Assembly: GCA_004552615.1 (NCBI GenBank)
Contig: SFNZ01000050.1
Coordinates: forward strand, 1 to 12,880
Origin: Bacteroidales bacterium
GTDB lineage: Bacteria > Bacteroidota > Bacteroidia > Bacteroidales > UBA932
Length of the DNA: 12,880 bases
Direction of reading: 5' to 3'
Part shown: positions 6,435 through 12,880 of the stretch, one piece after another
How positions within the stretch are numbered: the first letter of the stretch is position 1
Layout of the letters: each line of letters opens with the position of its first letter
Position numbers and translations under genes: made by a program
Notes under the pieces: generated by a model
Seen by the model: the letters and a program-made list of their open reading frames with translations, nothing else
The model's database searches: none
Told to the model about the DNA's origin: nothing

Positions 6435-9400
6435 TCATTTTCCGTTGTTGAAATAGTCCATTATCGCCTTCATTAGCGCTGTCCTGTCGTTTTCGTCCCT
6501 GATGACCTCCACCGGGAATCCTATGCTGACCGAACGGTATCCGTCGCCTTCGTTGCAGATTCCTGCAGGTATTCCGGTGTTGGCATATCTCAGGAATGTC
6601 GTCGCCTTGTCCGAATCAGGAAGGAGACCGTCAGGAGTCTCGACGCAATATATCCTGTCATTTGGAATCTGGCAGAATCCGATAGGCCCGGTGAAATGGC
6701 CCATATCCATATTCTTTACGTGAACCGCGTTGACTTTGCCGCTGCGTTCCGCATAATTGGTGAGCCACCTGTAGCCCAGGACTTCTTTTGCAAATTTCTG
6801 TGCTTCAGCCTGATATGTGCTGTCAGGCTGCACCGGATAGACCCTGTCCCAGAGGTCTGTACCGATGTTGGAACCGGATACCAGGACATTGCCTCCGTTC
6901 CGGCAATATGACCTTACGGCCTTTCGGAGATTCTCCGGGAACACCCTGAACCTGTCGTTTCTCATGCCGAGCGATCCTGCCGGGGTCGTCACCTGCTTTC
7001 CGCATATTATGTCCGCCGTCCTGAACCTTCTCATGGCAATGCTGTCCGAGCTGAATGCCTCGGCGCTTGCCGAGCAGAATGCATGTCCGGCCTTCATGAG
7101 AGCCCTTCCGTGGATTTCCGGATAGTCGAAGGTGTTTCCTGCTATGAGTTTGCCGGCCTGGTCGGTGTAGGAAGCACCGAATCCGGGATTGTCATCGTCC
7201 GACCACTTCATGTCCCTGCGCCACTGGTACATTTCCCCGATTCTGTTTATTTCATGCATGTAGGCCACGCCTCCGTCAAGCCTGTCGTCGAATCCGGCAT
7301 AGGCAGGGGTGTCGAACCATGCCGGAGGTGCCACCCTGTAGAAATTGTTAACCACGATGACAGGGCCGTCTTCAGGAATCCCGCCTTCAGGCACTCCGAC
7401 GCTGAGGGTCTCGGAAGGGAAACTACGTCCTCCCTCGTTGAAAGCCACTACCTTGTAACTGTATATATGGCCGTTCCAGATGTTTGTCTCGATGCTCAGG
7501 CGGCCGTCCGCCTTGCGGGCAGGTTTTACTATGCGGCCGTTGTCGAAACCGCCGTCGTCCACTTTCGTGTAGAGAATATATCCGGTAGGGGAGGCGGTTG
7601 CCTCCAGTGTGTCAACGGTAGGTCTCCAGCTCAATACCGCTTTCCGTCCGTCCGTGGTGAGAGCCGAGAATGAGTTGACTGGCAGGGGCTGAACGGCATA
7701 ATGGAATCCGTAGCGGCTGCTCAGGTATTTCAATATTCCCTTGTATATCGCCCTGCTCACAGTGAATCTGAAGTCAGGATCCAGACCGTATTTCATGTCC
7801 GCGAAGTTCTGGTGCGAGAGCAGTTCGAGGATCATGGCAGGCACGCCTCCGGTCCGGCATTCGCTGTAGGACCTGTTCCATAGCTGCCTTCTTCTCCACT
7901 CCGGGTTGAACTGAGCACGGATGTCCGACACTATCTGGCTCTGGACGTCGTCTGCCAGCACTCTCGCGGTCATCCTGTCCTCCCCGTCTGGAAGTTTGCG
8001 GCTCCCTTCGCATTTCAGGGTGTAGATGGCGAGTGTTCCGATAATGGAATCGTTCGGTGTGATTCCTGCATCTGTGTGGAATGCCAGCGCCATGTCCACC
8101 GGAATGCCCTTGCCGGGTTCCGAAGGATTGACCCTGGAGCCGCCGGACATCATTGACACCCATGCTCCCCTGTCGGCGTAATCGTTCGTATAGTCGTCCT
8201 CGTGCTTCCTGATGATGGTGGAATCCACACCGGCCCATTGCATCCAGTACAGGGCTCCCTCAGTGAAGCTCGGAAGTCCGGAAACTATCTCCGGAGTCTC
8301 GGCATCGCCTCTGGCAATTTTGCCCATTCCGCCTCCGAAACGTACTGCATCGGCTGTCACGACGGTTCCCGGCTTGTATTGCCTGCCTTCGGGTGTCCCG
8401 TTGTCGAGGGTCACGCAGCATCCTTTTTCCGGGGCGAACTCGAATGTCCCGAGATATATCCATGTACCTCCGCCCATCTTCTGGTTCACGATGTAACTGC
8501 TCGAACCTCCGAGATGATGAACGGTGTAATGTGCTGATTCAGAGCTGTTCGGCAATGTCTTCCAGGAAAGATAGACAGAGTATCTGCCCCGTTCGGCAAT
8601 ATCAGGAGTCCAAGTCACCGATGCATTTCCGCGGCGTTCCCTCGTGCATGCCGTCTTCCTGGCCGTACCGGAAATGAAAGGATTGTCATTGCCTGAATAG
8701 ATTTCCTTGAAATCGGCGAATCCTGTGCCGGCATCGGTCCAGTTCCCTGTCTCTGCATATTCCCCGAGACGCCTTTGTTTTCCGCTCCTCACGAACGAGA
8801 ATCCCGGATCGTTGTCACAGATGGATTCATTGGTCTGGGTGTCCCTTTCGCGCGGGGTCATGACATAGGCTCCTGCATTCTCAAGCATAGGCATGAGGAA
8901 AGGCAGGACATAGCTCTGGGTGTATATGTCCTCCACCGTGGTGTAAAGCGGGGCCCTCTGCCATTCCCATCTGTGGGTCTTCTGCTCGAAATATCTGCCA
9001 TGGCTCTGCCATAGAGCTATGTATCTGTCTGAAAGGCCTTTATGGAAACGTTGCCCGTCCTCTTCCCGGATGAGAGGGGTCTTGTTCTGCTGCTTGGGGT
9101 CGGCTATTTTCCATCTGTTCGGATGCGGCTCCCCGTCATTGCCGGAAGGCTCGGACAAAATCTGAGTCACAGGAAGTCCGTCACAATAGATGGAACCGAT
9201 CTTGTAATTCCTGCAGCCATCCGGGGCAAGTTCCTTCAATGTGTTCTTCAGCCAGGTGATGTCTTCTTTCTGCCATGGGATGTCCGCCAAGCCTGCATTG
9301 AAATAGAAATCCAGACTGCCGTTCCGGTTCTTGACGGATGTCAGTTTGAAGCTGTTCTTCACGGTGGTGCGCTCCTCCACAAGAGTGCTCAACGTGTCGC

Positions 9401-9509
9401 AAAGGCTTCTGTATGAGTCTGTAAGCCCGCTCTGCGCGGACAACTGCACGGTCAGGAGCAATGCGGCAATGCTCAATGTTTTCGAACCTGCTTTCATTGG
9501 TTTAGTCAT
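6435..9509 (-). CDS. Secreted zinc N-acetylmuramoyl-L-alanine amidase-like protein with golvesin-like and FN3 domains
   Basis: This 1024-residue exported protein resembles Bacteroidota proteins labelled amidase, xanthan lyase or golvesin-domain protein. A signal peptide covers about residues 1-26 (hydrophobic TLSIAALLLTVQL, then SAQS). An Amidase_3-like catalytic domain can be traced in two parts: H170 in LWQSHGRYFE, E193 in TVEDIYTQSY and the RERD segment (220-223) come first; H478 in FHTDAG and the likely catalytic E562 in ILELLSHQN come later. These match the zinc ligands and catalytic Glu of that family. Between them, at about 245-396, is a beta-rich golvesin/Xly-type binding domain with VNQKMGGGTWIYLGTF and VVTADAVRF. 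An FN3-like domain follows (about 608-706). The C-terminal part (about 710-1024) contains NGGNVLVSGSNIGTDLW, resembling a glutamine-amidotransferase-like fold without a confirmed active site. The peptidoglycan substrate is inferred. An alternative ATG at 9497 is possible. Confidence 0.85.
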   Translation of the reverse strand: MTKPMKAGSKTLSIAALLLTVQLSAQSGLTDSYRSLCDTLSTLVEERTTVKNSFKLTSVKNRNGSLDFYFNAGLADIPWQKEDITWLKNTLKELAPDGCRNYKIGSIYCDGLPVTQILSEPSGNDGEPHPNRWKIADPKQQNKTPLIREEDGQRFHKGLSDRYIALWQSHGRYFEQKTHRWEWQRAPLYTTVEDIYTQSYVLPFLMPMLENAGAYVMTPRERDTQTNESICDNDPGFSFVRSGKQRRLGEYAETGNWTDAGTGFADFKEIYSGNDNPFISGTARKTACTRERRGNASVTWTPDIAERGRYSVYLSWKTLPNSSESAHYTVHHLGGSSSYIVNQKMGGGTWIYLGTFEFAPEKGCCVTLDNGTPEGRQYKPGTVVTADAVRFGGGMGKIARGDAETPEIVSGLPSFTEGALYWMQWAGVDSTIIRKHEDDYTNDYADRGAWVSMMSGGSRVNPSEPGKGIPVDMALAFHTDAGITPNDSIIGTLAIYTLKCEGSRKLPDGEDRMTARVLADDVQSQIVSDIRAQFNPEWRRRQLWNRSYSECRTGGVPAMILELLSHQNFADMKYGLDPDFRFTVSRAIYKGILKYLSSRYGFHYAVQPLPVNSFSALTTDGRKAVLSWRPTVDTLEATASPTGYILYTKVDDGGFDNGRIVKPARKADGRLSIETNIWNGHIYSYKVVAFNEGGRSFPSETLSVGVPEGGIPEDGPVIVVNNFYRVAPPAWFDTPAYAGFDDRLDGGVAYMHEINRIGEMYQWRRDMKWSDDDNPGFGASYTDQAGKLIAGNTFDYPEIHGRALMKAGHAFCSASAEAFSSDSIAMRRFRTADIICGKQVTTPAGSLGMRNDRFRVFPENLRKAVRSYCRNGGNVLVSGSNIGTDLWDRVYPVQPDSTYQAEAQKFAKEVLGYRWLTNYAERSGKVNAVHVKNMDMGHFTGPIGFCQIPNDRIYCVETPDGLLPDSDKATTFLRYANTGIPAGICNEGDGYRSVSIGFPVEVIRDENDRTALMKAIMDYFNNGK

Positions 9510-9539
9510 CAGTTTTGTGTTGTCAGTATGCTGTTGTCA

Positions 9540-10196
9540 TCAATCTTCCGCGAGTTCCGCGCGTCCGAAATACTCAGGCCTGTGGAAATCAGGTTTTTCC
9601 GTAAGTACCGGGGACCAGCTGAGGTAATGCGGATGTGCCGTCAGGTCCCCGCATTTGTAAATGTTCAGCCGAAGTTCCGCAGGAAGATTCTCTCCGTCAA
9701 TACCTATGAGGCTGAACGGGATGAACATTCCGAGGCTCCATTCCTGCAGTTCGTCTCCTGTCTCGATCTGCTTGTGCGGGAATGTGGAGAATCTCCTGAC
9801 AAGGGATGTCTGGTCGAGCGTGAAATGCTTGCAGTCCGTGCGGGAACTGCGTTTCGCGGCAAGCAGGGTCCCGATGCAGTTCAGCTCGAAATTGTAATAT
9901 GTCCCGTCCGAAGGGTCTGAAATGAAAAACTCGCAGCAACTGTCCTCCCAGACACGTCCGTTGTCCTCGAGGGCTACAGCCCGGACTCCCGGCTCCTTGA
10001 CATTGAACAGAATTCCGATGCCTTTGCCGCACCAGCCGATGCTGAAACGGCAGTCAGGTTTGTGCGGGAACTCTTCAGGCCAGCATACGCAGTCCACTGC
10101 GCCTTTTGTACCGTTTGAAAGCAGGCTTTCGAACTCCTCCAAGCCCTGGCACCCGGAGAGCCCTTCCACCTTGCGGATTTTCATTTGCTTTTCCAT
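9540..10196 (-). CDS. Carbohydrate-binding family 9-like (CBM9-like) protein
   Basis: The 218-residue protein belongs to the CBM9-like, DOMON-related beta-sandwich family common in Bacteroidota, generally presumed to bind sugars. Family landmarks are RVWEDSCCEFFI (81-92), YYNFELNCIGTLLA (100-113), QEWSLGMFIPF (151-161) and the C-terminal PDFHRPEYFGRAEL (202-215). No signal peptide is visible, so despite its name it may be cytoplasmic. I chose the ATG at 10196; a TTG three codons upstream (10205) and an ATG at 10184 are alternatives. It begins 13 bp after the exporter stop and ends 30 bp before the secreted amidase, suggesting co-transcription with both. It is a single domain with no attached enzyme, so any binding target is unknown. 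Confidence 0.83.
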   Translation of the reverse strand: MEKQMKIRKVEGLSGCQGLEEFESLLSNGTKGAVDCVCWPEEFPHKPDCRFSIGWCGKGIGILFNVKEPGVRAVALEDNGRVWEDSCCEFFISDPSDGTYYNFELNCIGTLLAAKRSSRTDCKHFTLDQTSLVRRFSTFPHKQIETGDELQEWSLGMFIPFSLIGIDGENLPAELRLNIYKCGDLTAHPHYLSWSPVLTEKPDFHRPEYFGRAELAED

Positions 10197-10209
10197 GACT
10201 GTCAATAAT

Positions 10210-12045
10210 TTATAGGCTCTGCATGTCTGTGAGCCGTTTGTAATATCCGTTCAATGCCAACAATTCCTCATGCCTGCCCCTTTCCACGATGTGGCCTTCA
10301 TGCATCACGATGATCTCGTCGGAATTCTTGATGGTGGAGAGCCTGTGGGCGATGGCGATGGTCGTCCTGGACCTCATCAGCCTGTCGAGGGCCTCCTGTA
10401 CCAGTCTCTCGGATTCCGTGTCGAGAGAAGCCGTTGCCTCATCCAGAATGAGAATCGGAGGGTTCTTGAGAATTGCCCTTGCAATGCTCAGTCGCTGTCT
10501 CTGTCCGCCTGAAAGTTTCATTCCGCGGTCGCCGATATTGGTATTGTACCCTTCTTCCTTGGCCATGATAAAATCGTGCGCATTCGCTATCTTGGCCGCT
10601 GCCACCACGTCTTCCATCGTCGCGTTCTCCACTCCGAAGGCTATGTTGTTGAAAATCGTGTCATTGAACAAGATAGGCTCCTGGTTCACATTCCCCATCA
10701 GGCTTCTGAGATTCCTGATACCCATCTCCCGGATATCTGTTCCGTCAATCTTGACCGAGCCTTCCGTAACGTCATAGAATCTTGGCAGCAGGTCCACCAA
10801 GGTGGTCTTTCCGGCACCTGATTCTCCAACGATTGCAATAGTCTTTCCTTTCTTGACGGACAGGGAAACGTCATCCAGAACCTTCCTGCCTCCATCGTAA
10901 GTGAAGCTCACGTTCTCGAATCTTATCTCGTCGCTGAACTCCTTGATGTTCACCGGAGATGCAGGCTCCTTGATATTGCTTTCTGTCTTCAGGATCCTGT
11001 CCACCCTCTCCATTGATGCCATACCTTTCGGTATGCTGTAGCTTGCCTTGGAGAATTCCTTCAGAGGGTTGATGATGCTGTAGAGCATTACCATGTAGAA
11101 CAGGAAAGTAGGCGCATCGAAGGTGGCCCTTTCGCTGAGAATCAATGTTCCGCCGAACCAGAGCACTATCATTATCAGGATCGTGCCGAGGAATTCGCTC
11201 ATCGGATGAGCAAGGGCCTGTCTTGTGGCCACCCTGCCTGTCTTCTTCTTGACAGCCTCGGTAATGTCCCCGAACCTTCCCTGCATTTTTTCTTCGGCAA
11301 CGAATGCCTTTATGACGCGCAAGCCACCGAGGGTTTCCTCCACCTGTGACATGGTGTCGCTCCAAAGGTTCTGTGCCTCAAGGGATTTCCTTTTCAGCTG
11401 GCGTCCTATGGCTCCCATCGCCCAGCCGAGGGCCGGGACCACGAGGATGGTGAACAGTGTGAGTTCCCAGCTCGTGAACAGGAGGGCCCCGAAATAGAAG
11501 ATGATGAGTATCGGATCCTTGATGATCATGTCGAGGGTGCTCATTATCGAAGTCTCCACCTCGTTGATGTCTCCGCTCATGCGGGCGATGATGTCACCCT
11601 TGCGCTCCTGGGAGAAGAATCCGAGAGGAAGCGCGAGAATCTTGTCGTACAGTTCCCTTCTCATGTCCCTGACCACTCCGGTACGGATAGGAATCATCAC
11701 GGCCGAGGAGCCGAAATAACATCCGGTCTTGAAGAATGTCATGATTCCGAGGGCAATACAGAGTATCAGCAATGTCATCGACGCCCCCTGGGACTGAATC
11801 AGGACGGTGACCCCGTAATATGCGTTGTTTATGAGAATCTCCTTGAACCCTGCCTCCGCACTGTCCCACGGCATGAATTCATACACAGTGGTGTTCATCT
11901 TGAACAATATCTGGAGCATCGGGATAATCAGGGAGAAAGAAAATATGTTCAGTATTGCCGAAAGCATGTTCAGCAGAACGGATCCGGCAAGGTAATGCCG
12001 GTAAGGTGTTACGTATTTCTTGAGTACGTGCCAGAATTCTCTCAT
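10210..12045 (-). CDS. MsbA-like ABC exporter (fused permease and ATPase)
   Basis: This is a half-size ABC exporter that would work as a homodimer in the inner membrane. The best match is the MsbA-type lipid exporter of Bacteroidota, which flips lipid A core, but other lipids or drugs are possible, so no symbol is given. The 611-residue chain has a six-helix transmembrane domain (helices at roughly 18-46, 90-112, 172-192, 194-214, 283-302 and 311-330). The intracellular loop carries the conserved FFSQERKGDIIARMSGDI segment (143-160). The ATPase domain has Walker A GESGAGKTT (407-415), Q-loop Q455, signature LSGGQ (511-515), Walker B ILILDEA (531-537) with E536, and the switch His H567; all are intact. 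The start at 12045 is the only well-placed ATG. It follows the M28-like gene by 23 bp. Confidence 0.9.
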   Translation of the reverse strand: MREFWHVLKKYVTPYRHYLAGSVLLNMLSAILNIFSFSLIIPMLQILFKMNTTVYEFMPWDSAEAGFKEILINNAYYGVTVLIQSQGASMTLLILCIALGIMTFFKTGCYFGSSAVMIPIRTGVVRDMRRELYDKILALPLGFFSQERKGDIIARMSGDINEVETSIMSTLDMIIKDPILIIFYFGALLFTSWELTLFTILVVPALGWAMGAIGRQLKRKSLEAQNLWSDTMSQVEETLGGLRVIKAFVAEEKMQGRFGDITEAVKKKTGRVATRQALAHPMSEFLGTILIMIVLWFGGTLILSERATFDAPTFLFYMVMLYSIINPLKEFSKASYSIPKGMASMERVDRILKTESNIKEPASPVNIKEFSDEIRFENVSFTYDGGRKVLDDVSLSVKKGKTIAIVGESGAGKTTLVDLLPRFYDVTEGSVKIDGTDIREMGIRNLRSLMGNVNQEPILFNDTIFNNIAFGVENATMEDVVAAAKIANAHDFIMAKEEGYNTNIGDRGMKLSGGQRQRLSIARAILKNPPILILDEATASLDTESERLVQEALDRLMRSRTTIAIAHRLSTIKNSDEIIVMHEGHIVERGRHEELLALNGYYKRLTDMQSL

Positions 12046-12063
12046 TTTTCTACCGTTTACTTA

Positions 12064-12071
12064 CAAATCTA
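12064..12071 (-). promoter_or_regulatory. Possible -7 promoter element before the ABC exporter gene
   Basis: TAGATTTG on the minus strand matches the Bacteroidota -7 consensus TAnnTTTG. It begins with the TAG stop codon of the M28-like gene and ends 18 bp before the exporter ATG, implying a leader of only about 10-15 nt. No TTTG is found at the proper 19-21 nt distance (candidates fall at 12 and 23 nt), so this is a weak call and could be chance. Confidence 0.25.
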
Positions 12072-12880
12072 ATCATAATTCTTCAAAATCTCGTCAATCC
12101 AGTGGAACATCAGCCATATTCTGCGTTTCAGGACTTCCATGTCGAGACTCTCCACCGTGTCGTAAGGCTTGTTGTTGTTCATCGTGATTCCGGATGTGAA
12201 CAATACCGCCGGGATTCCGTTTTCGAGAAACACCTTCTGGTCGCATACCCTGCGGTAAAACACCTCGCTGAAATCCTTGCTGCCGAAATAGTCGAATCCG
12301 AGCTCCAGCCGTGTTCCGTACCAGGAATTGCAGCACTGCAGCAGGTCTCCGCTGTGCCCGTGCTTCTGCTCTTTGCCGAGCATTATGATGAAATCTTTCC
12401 TTCCGGACTTGAGGGTGCTCATCGTGCCCCCTATCTGGTCGATGTTCACTACCATCGAGATTTTCTCCGGGGTAATTGTCTCACCGCTCACAGGGTCTGC
12501 CAGGCAGCCTTCCGAGATATTCCGCCAGAGTTCCCTTGAGCCTTTCATGCTGCTGCTCTTCGCGTCAAGTGCAGCGAAAATGACGTTCTTTCCGTATGCC
12601 TGGCCGAGGAAGCGCATAGAACTGAGCATTTCTGCAATACTGGTCATTGCCACGACTCCGGAAGCATTGCTGTCCGCGCCGGGATACAATACTCCGTTGA
12701 GGCTGCCGAGACCGTCATAGTGTGCGCAGACAATGACGTATGAATTATTCCTGGCATCCGACCTGCCGGGCAGCATCCCGATCACATTGCGTCCGAAAGG
12801 CTCGTAGAAATGGGTTGCATAGCTATTCCCGAGAGGTATCAGGCCACATTTCCTGAACCTTCTGATTATCCAGAAAGCGG
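12069..12880 (-). CDS. M28-family peptidase-like protein, catalytically degenerate, 5' end missing
   Basis: The frame is open from the right window edge to the TAG at 12069, so the N-terminus is missing; 269 residues are visible. The GTG at 12785 is internal, since the sequence before it (THFYEPFGRNVIGMLPGR) is clearly coding. The fold signature of M28 zinc aminopeptidases is present: AHYDGLG with H53 and GADSNASG with D69 (visible-fragment numbering), and NIDQIGG with D147. However, where active members have a Glu-Glu pair (general base and metal ligand, as in FDAEExGLxGS), this protein reads LDAKSSSMKGS, with K107-S108. Where they have a zinc-binding His before T-P, it reads N236-K-P. It probably binds metal poorly and is unlikely to be a normal peptidase. 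I recall similar Bacteroides proteins, so this may be a conserved inactive subgroup. It lies 23 bp upstream of the exporter gene. A signal peptide cannot be judged. Confidence 0.85.
   Translation of the reverse strand, partial: AFWIIRRFRKCGLIPLGNSYATHFYEPFGRNVIGMLPGRSDARNNSYVIVCAHYDGLGSLNGVLYPGADSNASGVVAMTSIAEMLSSMRFLGQAYGKNVIFAALDAKSSSMKGSRELWRNISEGCLADPVSGETITPEKISMVVNIDQIGGTMSTLKSGRKDFIIMLGKEQKHGHSGDLLQCCNSWYGTRLELGFDYFGSKDFSEVFYRRVCDQKVFLENGIPAVLFTSGITMNNNKPYDTVESLDMEVLKRRIWLMFHWIDEILKNYD

Noticed and set aside
7083..7673. A 196-codon plus-strand open frame inside the amidase gene.
   Set aside because: It is antisense to a clear secreted enzyme gene, has no family resemblance and is typical for G+C-rich shadow frames.
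10197..10205. TTG start for the CBM9-like gene, three codons before the ATG.
   Set aside because: An ATG follows at once at 10196, and the extra residues add no family sequence; TTG starts are uncommon.
12069..12785. M28-like gene taken as complete, starting with GTG at 12785.
   Set aside because: The same frame stays open to 12880 and encodes conserved family sequence (FYEPFGRN) before that codon, so the gene is truncated by the window, not short.
1..12880. CRISPR array, insertion sequence, phage, integrase, tRNA or rRNA, toxin-antitoxin or defence system.
   Set aside because: Nothing was recognised: no regularly spaced repeats, transposase-like frames, tRNA-like folds or defence domains. 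The window looks like a chromosomal core and envelope gene region.

Overview
The window reads as a chromosomal segment of a Bacteroidota organism, most likely order Bacteroidales. The evidence is a Bacteroides-type promoter (TTTG, 19 nt, TATCTTTG) in front of rplY, A-rich start regions mostly lacking Shine-Dalgarno sequences, and protein families typical of that group: a Ser-type S1 sulfatase lipoprotein, a golvesin/FN3 cell-wall amidase, a CBM9-like protein, and an MsbA-type exporter followed by other envelope genes. By eye the DNA is a little over half G+C. Genus cannot be assigned from sequence reading alone.

All ten genes lie on the minus strand, so transcription runs from right to left. 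In that direction they are: a 5'-truncated M28-peptidase-like gene (12880-12069), an MsbA-like ABC exporter (12045-10210), a CBM9-like protein (10196-9540), a large secreted zinc amidase (9509-6435), an L-cysteine desulfidase/UPF0597 enzyme (6425-5106), a Stealth phosphotransferase (5097-4102), the ribosome-associated ABC-F protein EttA (4075-2399), a sulfatase lipoprotein (2386-854), ribosomal protein L25/Ctc (740-177) and the start of peptidyl-tRNA hydrolase (150-1, cut by the window edge).

From the M28-like gene to the sulfatase every junction is 30 bp or shorter and no terminator is evident, so this looks like a long co-transcribed run, possibly restarted by a weak promoter in front of the exporter gene. 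Many products act at the envelope: lipid or glycan export, peptidoglycan cleavage, sugar-phosphate transfer and sulfate removal. EttA and the cysteine desulfidase are housekeeping or metabolic genes carried along. The only sizeable intergenic gap (741-853) holds the promoter-proximal part and the structured leader of the rplY-pth translation pair; the promoter itself reaches back into the end of the sulfatase gene.

No RNA genes, insertion sequences, CRISPR arrays, integrases or phage genes were seen. I did not find a convincing new multi-gene system. The most notable items are a 28-bp perfect palindrome inside pth, an M28-family protein lacking key catalytic and metal-binding residues, an amidase whose catalytic domain appears split by a golvesin-like domain, and a hairpin-rich leader upstream of L25.
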